Positions 51,053 to 60,678 are shown, numbered from the stretch's first letter. The stretch: DNA of 64,000 nt from Mycobacterium sp. 852002-10029_SCH5224772 (GCF_001667315.1 NZ_LZHT01000009.1:124001-188000), one strand, 5' to 3'. Numbers and translations: made by a program. The notes: a model not told the origin generated them from the sequence alone.

Positions 51053-51963
51053 CCACCCAGCACGTGGAGATTCGCGAAGTGGCCCTGCGCGATGGCCTGC
51101 AGATCGAGTCGCCAATCCCGTTGTCGGCCAAGCTCGAACTACTGGCGGCGGTGGCGGCCACCGGGGTTCGCGAGGTGGAGGCCACGGCGTTCGTCTCCCC
51201 CACCAAGGTGCCGTCGATGGCCGACGCCGCCGAGCTCGCCGCCCATCTGCACGACTATCCCGACATCGAATTCTCCGCTCTGGTCGCCAGCCCCAATGGG
51301 GCCAAGCGGGCCGTCGCCGCGGGGCTGCGCTCCATCGAGTACGTGGTGGCCGCCGACGACACCTTCAGCGAGGCCAACGTCGGGCGCACCAGCGCCGAGG
51401 CCACCGGCCAGATCGACGAGATCGTCGCCATCGCCCATGACAGCAACGTCTCCGTCGAGGTCGTCATCGCCACCGCATGGGACTCGCCGTTCGAAGGCCC
51501 CACGCCACCGCAGCGGGTGCTCGACATCGCCGCGGCCGCACGCGACCGCGGCGCCGACCGCCTGTCGATCGCGGACACGATCGGCACCACCACCCCGGGC
51601 CGGGTGAGTTCGCTGATCGCACAACTGCGTCCGGTGATCGGTGATATGCCGCTGGGCGGTCACTTCCACAACACCCGCGGCTCCGGCCTGGCCAGCGCCT
51701 ACGCCGCGGTCACCTCCGGAGTGACCCGGCTGGACGCGTCGGTCGGCGGGCTGGGCGGGTGCCCGTTCGCGCCAGGCGCCACGGGCAACATCGCCACCGA
51801 GGATCTGGTGTACCTGCTGCGCGACAGCGGCTTCGGCGTGGACGTCGACCTACAGGCCGCCATCGGCGCGGCCGGCGTGGCGAAGTCGTTGGTAGGCCAC
51901 GATCTGCCGAGTTCCCTATTGCGTGCCGGCGACCGACGGAGACATCAAGTGCAGGGGAACTGA
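51049..51963 (+). CDS. Hydroxymethylglutaryl-CoA lyase-like protein
   Basis: A 304-residue TIM-barrel lyase of the HMGL-like family: REVALRDGLQIES (metal-binding Asp, Arg), EATAFVSPTKVPSMADA, SIADTIGTTTPG and GHFHNTRGSGLAS (metal-binding His pair), GLGGCPFAPGATGNIATED (catalytic Cys loop). Cleaves HMG-CoA or a related 3-hydroxy-3-methylacyl-CoA to acetyl-CoA plus a keto acid. GTG start overlapping the CoA-transferase stop; stop overlaps the TetR ATG. Confidence 0.9.
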   Translation: MTTQHVEIREVALRDGLQIESPIPLSAKLELLAAVAATGVREVEATAFVSPTKVPSMADAAELAAHLHDYPDIEFSALVASPNGAKRAVAAGLRSIEYVVAADDTFSEANVGRTSAEATGQIDEIVAIAHDSNVSVEVVIATAWDSPFEGPTPPQRVLDIAAAARDRGADRLSIADTIGTTTPGRVSSLIAQLRPVIGDMPLGGHFHNTRGSGLASAYAAVTSGVTRLDASVGGLGGCPFAPGATGNIATEDLVYLLRDSGFGVDVDLQAAIGAAGVAKSLVGHDLPSSLLRAGDRRRHQVQGN

Positions 51964-52607
51964 TGTCCGCCCCGGAGGCAACGCGCGAGCTGACCGCCAA
52001 AGGCCGCCAAACCAGGCAGGCCATCGAGCAGGCCGCCCGTAAGCTGTTCGCCGAACGGGGCTTTCACGGCACCACGTTGGCCGACATCACGTCGGCCGCG
52101 GGAAAATCGCCGGCGGTGTTCTACCGGTACTTCGCCGATAAGGAAGACCTGCTGGCCGCGCTGGCGGAATCATTCCTGCATGAGGTGGTGACACCGTCGG
52201 GGTTGAGCGTTCACCTGCCGGATTCCCCCGACGACGACGTCTTCTTCACCTCGGTGGTCACCGGCTACTGGAACATGTTCAAGCAGAACATCGGCATCAT
52301 GATCGCGGTGGCCCAGCTGGCCGCCACCCAGCAGCGCTTCGCCGCCGTGCAGAACGAATTCCGGCGCTTCGGCATAAATCTCGTGGCGGCGTCGGTACGC
52401 CGCGCACAGGAGCAGGGTTATGGCGCCGAGCTGGTTCCCCAGCACACCGCGGCCGCCATCGCGTTGCTCTTCGAGAACTTCACCACCGTGTTTGTCGGCC
52501 CATCCGGCCCCACCGGGTTGGGTGTGGACATCAGCGACGAGGACGCCATCGCGACCTTGTCGACGATCTGGAAGAAAACCCTGTACGGCAGCCTTACGGG
52601 ATCTTAG
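51963..52607 (+). CDS. TetR-family regulator of the acyl-CoA cluster
   Basis: A 214-residue TetR protein. The DNA-binding part (about residues 13-62) reads GRQTRQAIEQAARKLFAERG, GTTLADITSAAGKSPAVFYR and YFADKEDLL. The C-terminal domain is helical (FGINLVAASVRRAQEQGYG). It is embedded in the operon, sharing bases with the lyase stop and 9 bp before the acyl-CoA dehydrogenase, so it probably senses an acyl-CoA and regulates the cluster. Operators could be the dyads at 47445 or 41779. Confidence 0.88.
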   Translation: MSAPEATRELTAKGRQTRQAIEQAARKLFAERGFHGTTLADITSAAGKSPAVFYRYFADKEDLLAALAESFLHEVVTPSGLSVHLPDSPDDDVFFTSVVTGYWNMFKQNIGIMIAVAQLAATQQRFAAVQNEFRRFGINLVAASVRRAQEQGYGAELVPQHTAAAIALLFENFTTVFVGPSGPTGLGVDISDEDAIATLSTIWKKTLYGSLTGS

Positions 52608-52616
52608 GAGGAAAGC

Positions 52617-53855
52617 GTGGATTTCACTCTGCCCGAGCACCTTCCGGGTGTGCTCGCCGAGATGGACGAGTTCATCGAGGCCGAGATCAAACCGCTGGAA
52701 CGCGAGAACATCCAGTATTTCGACCAGCGTCGCGAGCATGCGCGCACCGATTGGGACAACGACGGCATCCCGACCCGCGAGTGGGAAGACCTGCTCGCCG
52801 AGATGCGCAGGCGCGCCGACAAGGCGGGCTGGCTGCGCTACGGCCTGCCGGCCTCCCTGGGCGGCCGCGACGGTAGCAACGTCGACATGGCCGTCATCCG
52901 GGAGCACCTGGCGCACAAGGGACTCGGCCTGCACAATGACCTGCAGAACGAGTCGTCGATCGTCGGGAACTTCCCGCAGGTGATCATGATGGAGCGCTTC
53001 GGCACCGACGAGCAACGCCGGGTGTGGTCGGAGGCGCTGATCACCGGGGAGCGGTCGATGGCGTTCGGGCTGACCGAGCCGAAGCACGGCTCGGATGCCA
53101 CCTGGCTGGAAACACACGCCGAACGCGACGGTGACAGCTGGGTGATCAACGGCTCCAAGAGATTCAACACCGGCGTGCACCGCGCCACCCACGATCTGGT
53201 CTTCGCGCGCACCTCCGGCGAGCCCGGGGCTGCCGTCGGCATCACCGCGTTTCTGGTGCCGACCGATACCCCCGGATTCAACGTTCCCTACTACTGGTGG
53301 ACGTTCAACATGCCCACCGACCACGGCGAGGTCGAGTTGACCGACGTCCGGGTTCCCGCCGACGCGGTGCTCGGCGAGGTGGATCGCGGCCTCGAGGTGG
53401 CGCAAACCTTCCTGCACGAGAACAGGATTCGGCAGGCGGCCAGCAGCCTGGGCGCCGCGCAGTTCTGCATCGACCGTGCCGCCGAATATGCCAGCGGCAG
53501 AACGGTTTTCGGCAAGCCTCTGTCGGTAAACCAGGCCGTGCAATGGCCGCTGGCCGAATTGCAGACCGAGGCGCAGATGGTGCGCCTGCTGGTCGCCTAC
53601 GCCGCCTGGCATTTGGACCGTGACCACCACATGGAGGTTTCCGACAAAGTGTCGATGGCGAATTACCGCGCCAACCGGCTGGTCTGCGACGCCGCCGACC
53701 GCGCCATGCAGATCTTCGGCGGCCTCGGCTACAGCCGGCACGAGCCGTTCGAGCACATCTACCGACACCACCGTCGTTACCGGATCACCGAGGGCGCCGA
53801 AGAGATCCAGATTCGCCGGGTGGCGCAGCGGCTGTTCAAATTCGGCCACAAGTGA
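52617..53855 (+). CDS. Acyl-CoA dehydrogenase-family protein, LvaC/ACAD10-11-like
   Basis: A 412-residue flavin protein of the acyl-CoA dehydrogenase fold: AFGLTEPKHGSDATWLE, INGSKRFNTGVHRATHD, FLVPTDTPGFNVPYY, VGE-type loop VLGEVDRGLEVAQTFLHENR, and GGLGYSRHEPFEHIYRH followed by ITEGAEEIQ. The next genes encode an APH-type kinase and a DUF6285 protein, the same trio as LvaC-LvaA-LvaB of Pseudomonas levulinate catabolism and the two domains fused in ACAD10/11. That context suggests action on 4-phosphoacyl-CoA made by the kinase. GTG start, AGGAGG upstream. Confidence 0.85.
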   Translation: MDFTLPEHLPGVLAEMDEFIEAEIKPLERENIQYFDQRREHARTDWDNDGIPTREWEDLLAEMRRRADKAGWLRYGLPASLGGRDGSNVDMAVIREHLAHKGLGLHNDLQNESSIVGNFPQVIMMERFGTDEQRRVWSEALITGERSMAFGLTEPKHGSDATWLETHAERDGDSWVINGSKRFNTGVHRATHDLVFARTSGEPGAAVGITAFLVPTDTPGFNVPYYWWTFNMPTDHGEVELTDVRVPADAVLGEVDRGLEVAQTFLHENRIRQAASSLGAAQFCIDRAAEYASGRTVFGKPLSVNQAVQWPLAELQTEAQMVRLLVAYAAWHLDRDHHMEVSDKVSMANYRANRLVCDAADRAMQIFGGLGYSRHEPFEHIYRHHRRYRITEGAEEIQIRRVAQRLFKFGHK

Positions 53856-54850
53856 TGGACGGCGACGAGTCGGCCGACCTGGCCGCCAGACTCGCCGGGC
53901 TGCTCACGGCGGCCCTCGGCGCCGGCACGGCGGTCGAGAACCTGCGCGCGCTGACCGGCGGCGCCAGCAGAACCACCTGGGCGTTCGAGGCCGTCACCGG
54001 CGGGCAACGCCGCGCGCTGATCCTGCGCACCGGGCCGCCCGACGAGGTGCATGCCGGCATGGAACTCGAGGCCCGGTCACAGGCCGCCGCCGCGGCCGCC
54101 GGCGCGCCGGTCCCCCACGTTCTGATCGCCGACGATTCGCCTGCCACACTGGGCAATCCGTTTCTGATCTGCGAAGAGATCAAGGGCGAGACCATCGTGC
54201 GGCGCATCCAGCGCCAGCTCGACGGCGCCGACGGAAACGCGAGCCGCGCCCAATTGCTAGAGCAGTGCGCGCGGGCGATAGCCGCCATCCACCGCGCCGA
54301 CCCCCACGACCCCGGGCTTACCCGCGAGGACCAACTCGACGAATGGCGCCAGCGACTCGACGACATGGGTGACACCACCGCCACCTTCGAATGGGGCTTT
54401 CGGTGGCTGGCCGCAAACCGTCCCGAACCGTCGCCGGCGGTGTTGGTGCACGGCGACTTTCGGATGGGCAATCTCATCATCGACGGATCGAGCCTGGCCG
54501 CGGTGCTGGACTGGGAACTCGTGCACGTCGGCCAGGCGTACGAAGACCTGGCGTGGTTCTGCATCCGGGCCTGGCGATTCGGGGCGCCGGCCAGCCTCGG
54601 CGCCGGCGGCCTCGGCAGCATCGAGAGCTTTCTGCGGGCCTACGAGCAGGCCAGCGCGACTACCGTCGACCGCGTGGCGTTCCACTGGTGGCTGGTGCTG
54701 GCCACGCTGCGCTGGGGCGTCATCTGCCGCTTCCAGGCGGAACGGCATCTGAGCGGTCAGAATCGCTCGGTCGAGCTGGCCACCATCGGGCGCCGCGTCT
54801 GCGAGACCGAGTGGGACCTGCTCAACCTGCTCGAGGAGTCGGCCCCGTGA
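53852..54850 (+). CDS. APH-family acyl-CoA kinase, LvaA-like
   Basis: A 332-residue protein-kinase-like phosphotransferase (aminoglycoside phosphotransferase fold). N-lobe LTGGASRTTWAFEA and RALILRTGPP (nucleotide Lys replaced by Arg-type context), C-lobe VLVHGDFRMGNLIID (catalytic Asp, Asn) and AAVLDWELVHVGQAYEDLAWF (metal Asp). In bacteria and in ACAD10/11 such kinases phosphorylate the 4-hydroxyl of acyl-CoAs. Start GTG at 53852 (or ATG at 53855) overlaps the dehydrogenase stop; the stop overlaps the DUF6285 start. Not an antibiotic-resistance gene. Confidence 0.85.
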   Translation: MMDGDESADLAARLAGLLTAALGAGTAVENLRALTGGASRTTWAFEAVTGGQRRALILRTGPPDEVHAGMELEARSQAAAAAAGAPVPHVLIADDSPATLGNPFLICEEIKGETIVRRIQRQLDGADGNASRAQLLEQCARAIAAIHRADPHDPGLTREDQLDEWRQRLDDMGDTTATFEWGFRWLAANRPEPSPAVLVHGDFRMGNLIIDGSSLAAVLDWELVHVGQAYEDLAWFCIRAWRFGAPASLGAGGLGSIESFLRAYEQASATTVDRVAFHWWLVLATLRWGVICRFQAERHLSGQNRSVELATIGRRVCETEWDLLNLLEESAP

Positions 54851-55185
54851 TCGGCGCGTACGGCCGCCCCCTGGCAGCCGAACTGGTGGCCGCCGTGGCC
54901 GAATTTCTCGAAACCGACGTGCGGGCCGCGACGGACGGGCAGGTCAACTTTCACGCCCGGGTGGCCGCCAACGCGTTGCGCATCGTCGAGCGCGAACTGC
55001 TCGACGAAAGCGAGGCCGAATCCCGCGCGGCGCTGGCCGGCCTGGGCGTCGCCGACGAGGAACAGCTGGCCGCCGCGATCCGCGCCGGCGAGCTGGACGG
55101 GCGGGCGGCCGAGGTCACCGCCTGCCTGCGGACCCTGGTACGGCGCCGGCTGGCCGTCGCCCACCCCGGATACGACAGCGAATAG
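54847..55185 (+). CDS. DUF6285 small protein, LvaB-like
   Basis: A 112-residue acidic helical protein: GRPLAAELVAAVAEFLETDV, FHARVAANALRIVEREL and EVTACLRTLVRRRLAVAHP are the DUF6285 pattern. In Pseudomonas LvaB is a small protein needed with the LvaA kinase. GTG start coupled by 4 bp to the kinase stop, which supports a kinase-subunit role. Confidence 0.8.
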   Translation: MIGAYGRPLAAELVAAVAEFLETDVRAATDGQVNFHARVAANALRIVERELLDESEAESRAALAGLGVADEEQLAAAIRAGELDGRAAEVTACLRTLVRRRLAVAHPGYDSE

Positions 55186-55196
55186 GAGCCGATGCC

Positions 55197-55610
55197 ATGC
55201 CCGCTTCCCGCGCAGAGACGGTCGTCGACGCGGCCAACCGCCTGTTCACGGCGATCGAACACAGCGATGTCGCGGCGGTCGACGCGATGTGGAGCGACGA
55301 CATCGCGGTGTGGCGCGTCGGCTCGCGCCGCGGCCCCTACACAACGGACGACAAGGCCCGCGCGATGCGGGTCATCGAGTGGTTCATCGGCGCGACCACC
55401 CAGCGTCGCTATGAAATTCTGGACCGACAGCTCTTCGATGACGGGTCGGCTCAGGGCTTCGTCCAGCAGCACGTCTTGCACGCCACCGGGCATGCCGGGC
55501 AATCGATCTCGCTGCGGGTCTGCATCGTGATCAGGGTGGGCACCGACGGCCGGATCGAGCGTATCGAGGAATATTTCGATCCCGCAGGGATCGCGCCGTT
55601 GCTGGATTGA
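55197..55610 (+). CDS. SnoaL/NTF2-like protein
   Basis: A 137-residue cone-shaped alpha/beta fold protein: ANRLFTAIEHSDVAAVDAMW, AMRVIEWFIGAT, RYEILDRQLF, QQHVLHATG and CIVIRVGTDGRIERIEEYFD are the NTF2/SnoaL-like ketosteroid-isomerase pattern. Possibly an isomerase or hydratase for the cluster's substrate. 11 bp after the DUF6285 gene; last gene of the unit. Confidence 0.82.
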   Translation: MPASRAETVVDAANRLFTAIEHSDVAAVDAMWSDDIAVWRVGSRRGPYTTDDKARAMRVIEWFIGATTQRRYEILDRQLFDDGSAQGFVQQHVLHATGHAGQSISLRVCIVIRVGTDGRIERIEEYFDPAGIAPLLD

Positions 55611-55642
55611 GGCTAGATTCGCCACGACACATGGGGGTGACG

Positions 55643-56179
55643 ATGACGACATTGGAGACACTGCTTCACGATCCCGACATGGCCGGCGTGTGGAACCTGG
55701 TGCCGGATCGCTCGGCCATCACGTTCAAGGTCCGCAACATGTGGGGGCTGGTGAACGTCAAAGGCCGCTTCACCGACTTCACCGGCGATGGCCAACTGAC
55801 CGGCAAGGGAGCGGTTTTCGGGCGCGTCGACATCCGGGCCGCCTCGCTGGACACCGGGATCGGCCGTCGCGACAAACACCTGCGGTCGGCGGACTTCTTC
55901 GACGTCGAGCGCTTCGGCGAGATCAGCGTGGTCGTCACCGCGGTGCATCCGACGACGGGCAGGGCCGCCGACGTCCGGGCCAACTTCACCGTCAAGGGCA
56001 TCACCGCGGAGCTGCCGCTGCCCGTCACGATCTCCGAGCTCGACGACGGCTCGATCCGGATCGCCGGCGAAACCACGCTCGATCGAGCCCGTTTCGACCT
56101 GGGTTGGAACCAGCTCGGCATGATCAGCTCGACGGCGACCGCGGCGGCGGAAGCCATCTTCGTGCGGGAATCGCAATGA
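55643..56179 (+). CDS. YceI-family lipid-binding protein (cytoplasmic type)
   Basis: A 178-residue YceI-domain protein, a lipocalin-like beta barrel that binds isoprenoid lipids: GVWNLVPDRSAITFKVRNMWG, GRFTDFTGDGQL, LDTGIGRRDKHLRSADFFDV and TLDRARFDLGW. No signal peptide. The frame is open to 55607, but the ATG at 55643 follows GGGGGTG. Role unknown. Confidence 0.85.
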   Translation: MTTLETLLHDPDMAGVWNLVPDRSAITFKVRNMWGLVNVKGRFTDFTGDGQLTGKGAVFGRVDIRAASLDTGIGRRDKHLRSADFFDVERFGEISVVVTAVHPTTGRAADVRANFTVKGITAELPLPVTISELDDGSIRIAGETTLDRARFDLGWNQLGMISSTATAAAEAIFVRESQ

Positions 56180-56231
56180 GATTCTGCGGGCGCCCCGATA
56201 AACCCACGGCGACCCCAGTAGCATCTGCACC

Positions 56232-56645
56232 GTGTCCGACTCGATCCCCCAGTCCAGCGTTGCCCTGCGGATCCTCGTCTACAGCAACAACGCCCACACC
56301 CGCGAACGGGTGATGCGGGCGCTGGGCAAGCAGCTGCACCCCGATCTGCCCGAGCTGAGCTACGTCGAGGTGGCGACCGGCCCGATGGTGGTGCGGACGA
56401 TGGACGAGGGCGGCATCGACTTGGCCATCCTGGACGGCGAGGCCACCCCGACGGGCGGCATGGGAATCGCGAAACAGCTCAAAGACGAACTCGAGACCTG
56501 CCCGCCGCTGGTGGTGCTCACCGGGCGGCCCGACGATGCGTGGCTGGCGTCCTGGTCGCGCGCCGAGGGCGCGGTGCCGCATCCCATCGACCCCATCCTG
56601 CTGGGGCGCACGGTCCTCAATTTGCTGCGAACTCCGGTTCGCTGA
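56232..56645 (+). CDS. Atypical orphan receiver-domain protein (Rv3143-like)
   Basis: A 137-residue stand-alone CheY-like domain. The phosphoacceptor-equivalent Asp is in IDLAILDGE, but the acidic pair near the N-terminus is replaced (ILVYSNNAHTRER) and the conserved Lys near the end is replaced (AVPHPID). Canonical Mg-dependent phosphorylation is therefore unlikely. Start GTG at 56232. Its place before nuoA is the same as Rv3143 in M. tuberculosis, apart from a PPE gene there, so it may modulate respiration. Confidence 0.82.
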   Translation: MSDSIPQSSVALRILVYSNNAHTRERVMRALGKQLHPDLPELSYVEVATGPMVVRTMDEGGIDLAILDGEATPTGGMGIAKQLKDELETCPPLVVLTGRPDDAWLASWSRAEGAVPHPIDPILLGRTVLNLLRTPVR

Positions 56646-56953
56646 CCCACGCGAAGCCGCGTCCTCGCCGCGGCTATTGCCTCCCGACCACCGCCTCCGG
56701 CGGTCCTGACGACGTCGGTGTCCACCCGCGCCGTTGACCCCCCGCGCGCGTCCCGCACGCGTCACCTCGTGAGTTCGCGCAGCACAGCACCCGTGCGGCC
56801 GCCCAATACTGCAAAACGCCCACCCCGGGCAAGCGCACCGCACGCCGCGACGCTATGTTGAAGATCACTGTGACGGGCTTGCGGCCCAGTTCGTCACAAC
56901 AGCCCGGTTACCGCCTGGCCGCTGCGGGCGGCTCGTACGGATCATGGAGCGAA
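56646..56953. promoter_or_regulatory. Upstream region of the nuo operon
   Basis: About 310 bp with no gene. A terminator-like hairpin is at 56655-56675; the rest should hold the nuo promoter, but I see no convincing -10/-35 pair or known operator. Confidence 0.4.
56655..56675 (+). terminator. Short GC hairpin after the receiver gene
   Basis: AGCCGCG, 7-nt loop, CGCGGCT: perfect 7-bp stem 10 bp after the receiver gene stop. Confidence 0.45.
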
Positions 56954-57331
56954 TTGAACGTCTACATACCCATCCTGGTGCTCGGCGCGATCGCCGCCGC
57001 CTTTGCCGTGGGCTCGGTGGCGATCGCCAGCCTGGCCGGCCCGTCACGTTTCAACAAGTCGAAGATGGCGGCCTACGAGTGCGGAATCGAACCCACCGAG
57101 ACACCGGTGAGCGGCCCGCACGCCACGGCAGGACAGCGGTTTCCGGTGAAGTACTACCTGACCGCAATGCTTTTTATCGTCTTCGACATCGAAATCGTGT
57201 TCCTGTATCCGTGGGCGGTCAGCTATGACGCGCTGGGCACGTTCGCTCTGGTCGAAATGGTGGTGTTCGTGCTCACGGTTTTCGTGGCCTACGCCTATGT
57301 GTGGCGCCGCGGCGGCCTGACGTGGGATTGA
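56954..57331 (+). CDS. nuoA: NADH-quinone oxidoreductase subunit A
   Basis: A 125-residue membrane subunit of complex I with three helices: NVYIPILVLGAIAAAF at the N-terminus, YYLTAMLFIVFDIEIVFLYP and the C-terminal FVAYAYVWRRGGLTWD. The frame is open to 56855, but the TTG at 56954 with GGAGCG upstream gives the known N-terminus. First gene of the nuo operon; nuoB begins 8 bp after the stop. Confidence 0.94.
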   Translation: MNVYIPILVLGAIAAAFAVGSVAIASLAGPSRFNKSKMAAYECGIEPTETPVSGPHATAGQRFPVKYYLTAMLFIVFDIEIVFLYPWAVSYDALGTFALVEMVVFVLTVFVAYAYVWRRGGLTWD

Positions 57332-57339
57332 GGTAAGAC

Positions 57340-57894
57340 GTGGGTCTTGAGGAACAGCTCCCCGGCGGGATTCTGCTGTCCACGGTCGAGAAGGTGGCGG
57401 GCTACGTCCGCAAGAACTCGCTGTGGCCCGCGACGTTCGGGTTGGCCTGCTGCGCCATCGAGATGATGGCAACCGCCGGGCCAAGATTCGACATCGCGCG
57501 GTTCGGCATGGAGCGCTTCTCGGCCACCCCCCGGCAGGCCGATCTGATGATCGTCGCCGGGCGGGTCAGCCAGAAGATGGCGCCGGTGCTGCGGCAGATC
57601 TACGACCAGATGGCCGAGCCGAAATGGGTGTTGGCCATGGGCGTGTGCGCGTCGTCGGGCGGAATGTTCAACAACTACGCGATCGTTCAGGGTGTGGATC
57701 ACGTGGTTCCGGTGGACATCTATCTGCCCGGATGCCCGCCGCGGCCGGAGATGCTGCTGCACGCAATCCTGAAGCTGCACGAGAAGATTCAGGAGATGCC
57801 GCTGGGCGTCAACCGGGAAGAAGCCATCGCCGAAACCGAACAGGCGGCGCTGTCGGCCCGGCCCACGATCGAGATGCGCGGACTGCTGCGATGA
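57340..57894 (+). CDS. nuoB: NADH-quinone oxidoreductase subunit B
   Basis: A 184-residue iron-sulfur subunit carrying cluster N2 that passes electrons to quinone. The tetranuclear cluster Cys are in [21 protein letters not shown] and [10 protein letters not shown]. Start GTG at 57340; the stop overlaps the nuoC ATG by 4 bp. Confidence 0.96.
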   Translation: MGLEEQLPGGILLSTVEKVAGYVRKNSLWPATFGLACCAIEMMATAGPRFDIARFGMERFSATPRQADLMIVAGRVSQKMAPVLRQIYDQMAEPKWVLAMGVCASSGGMFNNYAIVQGVDHVVPVDIYLPGCPPRPEMLLHAILKLHEKIQEMPLGVNREEAIAETEQAALSARPTIEMRGLLR

Positions 57895-58598
57895 GCTCGC
57901 CAGACCAGGACCCCAAACAAGCAATCGGCCGCGCCGACGACGAAGTCATCGACGTGCGCCGCGGCATGTTCGGCGTCGAGGGCTCGGGCGACACGTCCGG
58001 TTACGGGCGGCTGGTGCGCGAAGTGGTGCTTCCGGGCAGTAGCCCGCGGCCCTACGGCGGGTATTTCGACGAGTTGGTCGACGGCCTGGCCGAGGCCCTG
58101 AAAAAGGGCGGCGTCGATTTCATGGACGCGGTAGAAAAAGTGGTCGTGGACCGCGACGAGCTCACCCTGTATGTCCGCCGTGAGGCGCTGCCGCAGGTCG
58201 CCCAGCGTCTGCGCGACGAACCACCACTGCGCTTCGAAATGTGCCTGGGTGTCAGCGGGGTGCACTACCCGAACGAGGCGGGTCGCGAATTGCACGCGGT
58301 TTATCCGTTGCAGTCGATCACGCACAACCGCCGCGTTCGGCTGGAAGTGGCTGCGCCCGACGGTGATCCGCACATCCCGTCGCTGTTTGGCATCTATCCG
58401 ACCACCGACTGGCACGAGCGTGAGACCTACGACTTCTTCGGCATCATCTTCGACGGGCACCCCTCGCTGACCCGCATCGAAATGCCCGACGACTGGCACG
58501 GACATCCGCAGCGCAAGGATTACCCCCTCGGCGGGATCCCCGTCGAATACAAAGGCGCACAAATACCCCCGCCCGACGAGCGGAGAGCGTACAACTGA
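57891..58598 (+). CDS. nuoC: NADH-quinone oxidoreductase subunit C
   Basis: A 235-residue peripheral-arm subunit with the 30-kDa family signature [19 protein letters not shown] and a C-terminal [14 protein letters not shown]. The N-terminal part contains an actinobacterial insert before the [14 protein letters not shown] region. The stop shares its last base with the nuoD ATG. Confidence 0.95.
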   Translation: MSSPDQDPKQAIGRADDEVIDVRRGMFGVEGSGDTSGYGRLVREVVLPGSSPRPYGGYFDELVDGLAEALKKGGVDFMDAVEKVVVDRDELTLYVRREALPQVAQRLRDEPPLRFEMCLGVSGVHYPNEAGRELHAVYPLQSITHNRRVRLEVAAPDGDPHIPSLFGIYPTTDWHERETYDFFGIIFDGHPSLTRIEMPDDWHGHPQRKDYPLGGIPVEYKGAQIPPPDERRAYN

Positions 58599-59923
58599 TG
58601 AGCACCACCACCGAATCGACGCACGACGGCGCCGGCGAGACACTCGTGGTCGCCGGCGGCCAGGACTGGGACAAGGTCGTCGAAGCCGCCCGCAGTGCCG
58701 ATCCCGGCGAGCGCATCGTCGTCAACATGGGGCCCCAGCACCCGTCCACGCACGGCGTGCTGCGGCTGATCCTGGAGATCGAGGGCGAGACGGTCACCGA
58801 CGCCCGCTGCGGAATCGGGTATCTGCACACCGGCATCGAAAAGAACCTCGAATACCGTTACTGGACCCAAGGCGTCACGTTTGTGACCCGGATGGATTAC
58901 CTCGCACCGTTTTTCAACGAGACCGCCTACTGCCTGGGTGTGGAGAAGCTGCTCGGTATCACCGATCAGATTCCGGAACGGGTCGACGTCATCCGGGTGA
59001 TGATGATGGAGCTCAACCGGATCTCGTCGCATCTGGTCGCCCTGGCCACCGGCGGCATGGAGCTGGGCGCCATGACGCCGATGTTCGTCGGTTTCCGGGG
59101 CCGCGAGATCGTCCTGAACCTGTTCGAATTGATCAGCGGTTTGCGGATGAACAGCAACTACATCCGGCCCGGCGGCGTGGCGCAGGACTTACCGCCCAAC
59201 GCGGAGACCGAGGTCGCGGCGGCCCTGGACCCGCTGCGCGAAGTCCTGCGCGAAATGAGCGGTCTGCTCGACGAGAACGCCATCTGGAAGGCCCGCACCC
59301 AAAACGTCGGCTACCTGGATCTGACCGGGTGCATGGCGCTGGGCATCACCGGGCCGATACTGCGCGCCACCGGCTTGCCCCACGATCTGCGCAAGAGCGA
59401 ACCGTACTGCGGATACGAAAACTACGAATTCGACGTAATCACCGAAGACACGTGTGATGCTTACGGGCGCTACATGATTCGCATCAACGAGATGTGGGAG
59501 TCGATCAAGATCGTCGAGCAGTGTCTGGACAAGCTCAAGCCGGGCCCGATCATGGTTGAGGACGGCAAGATCGCCTGGCCCGCCGACTTGAAGGTGGGCC
59601 CCGACGGCCTCGGCAACTCGCCGGAGCACATCGCCAAGATCATGGGCGGCTCGATGGAGGCCCTGATCCACCACTTCAAACTGGTCACCGAGGGCATCAG
59701 GGTTCCGCCCGGCCAGGTGTACACGGCCGTCGAGTCGCCGCGCGGGGAACTGGGCGTGCACATGGTCAGCGACGGCGGCACCCGGCCCTACCGGGTGCAT
59801 TTCCGAGACCCCTCATTCACCAACCTGCAGTCGGTCGCCGCGATGTGCGAAGGCGGGATGGTCGCCGACCTGATCACCTCGGTCGCCAGCATCGACCCCG
59901 TCATGGGCGGGGTGGACCGGTGA
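58598..59923 (+). CDS. nuoD: NADH-quinone oxidoreductase subunit D
   Basis: A 441-residue 49-kDa-type subunit that forms the quinone site with Nuo[45 protein letters not shown] and the C-terminal DPVMGGVDR. Complete, typical length. The stop overlaps the nuoE GTG by 4 bp. Confidence 0.97.
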   Translation: MSTTTESTHDGAGETLVVAGGQDWDKVVEAARSADPGERIVVNMGPQHPSTHGVLRLILEIEGETVTDARCGIGYLHTGIEKNLEYRYWTQGVTFVTRMDYLAPFFNETAYCLGVEKLLGITDQIPERVDVIRVMMMELNRISSHLVALATGGMELGAMTPMFVGFRGREIVLNLFELISGLRMNSNYIRPGGVAQDLPPNAETEVAAALDPLREVLREMSGLLDENAIWKARTQNVGYLDLTGCMALGITGPILRATGLPHDLRKSEPYCGYENYEFDVITEDTCDAYGRYMIRINEMWESIKIVEQCLDKLKPGPIMVEDGKIAWPADLKVGPDGLGNSPEHIAKIMGGSMEALIHHFKLVTEGIRVPPGQVYTAVESPRGELGVHMVSDGGTRPYRVHFRDPSFTNLQSVAAMCEGGMVADLITSVASIDPVMGGVDR

Positions 59924-60678
59924 CGGGCCCGCAGGGACAGCCGGTATTCCTCCGGCTCGGCCCGCCGCCCGATGAGCCCAACGCGTTCGTCGTCGAGGGC
60001 GCGCCCACGTCGTATCCGCCCGAGGTCCAGACCCGACTGGAGGCCGACGCCAGGGAGATCGTGGGGCGCTACCCCGACAAGCGCTCGGCGCTGTTGTCGT
60101 TGCTGCACCTGGTGCAAGCGCAGGATTCCTACCTGACACCGGCGGGCTTGGAGTTCTGCGGTGAGCAGCTGGGGCTCACCGGGGCCGAGGTGTCGGCGGT
60201 GGCGAGCTTCTACACGATGTATCGCCGCGGCCCCACCGGCGATTACCTGGTTGGCGTCTGCACCAACACGTTGTGTGCCGTCATGGGTGGCGACGCCATC
60301 TTCGACGCCCTGCAAGAACACTTGGACATCGGCAACGACGAGACGACCGCCGACGGATCGGTCACCCTGCAACACATCGAATGCAACGCCGCCTGCGACT
60401 ACGCACCGGTCGTGATGGTGAACTGGGAGTTCTTCGACAACCAGACGCCGGACTCGGCACGCGAACTCGTCGACTCGCTGCGTTCCGGTGAGCCTCGGCC
60501 GCCCACCCGCGGTGCCCCCCTGTGCGCTTTCCGGGAGACGTCGCGCATCCTGGCCGGCATGCCCGACGAGCGCCCCGACCAGGGACAAGGTGGCGCCGGC
60601 GCCGCCACGCTGGCCGGTCTGAAGGTCGCCAAGGAACACGGCATGGAGGCGCCCGGCGCGCCGGAAGGCCAGCAATGA
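59920..60678 (+). CDS. nuoE: NADH-quinone oxidoreductase subunit E
   Basis: A 252-residue 24-kDa-type subunit with a 2Fe-2S cluster: CTNTLC and, about 40 residues later, CNAAC. Helical N-terminal part with [14 protein letters not shown]. The last 70 residues (Gly/Ala/Pro-rich, APEGQQ end) are an actinobacterial extension. GTG start; stop overlaps the nuoF ATG. Confidence 0.95.
   Translation: MTGPQGQPVFLRLGPPPDEPNAFVVEGAPTSYPPEVQTRLEADAREIVGRYPDKRSALLSLLHLVQAQDSYLTPAGLEFCGEQLGLTGAEVSAVASFYTMYRRGPTGDYLVGVCTNTLCAVMGGDAIFDALQEHLDIGNDETTADGSVTLQHIECNAACDYAPVVMVNWEFFDNQTPDSARELVDSLRSGEPRPPTRGAPLCAFRETSRILAGMPDERPDQGQGGAGAATLAGLKVAKEHGMEAPGAPEGQQ

Noticed and set aside
53852..54850. Aminoglycoside-resistance phosphotransferase
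   Set aside because: The fold is shared, but the gene is coupled to an acyl-CoA dehydrogenase and DUF6285 gene and fits the acyl-CoA kinase branch.
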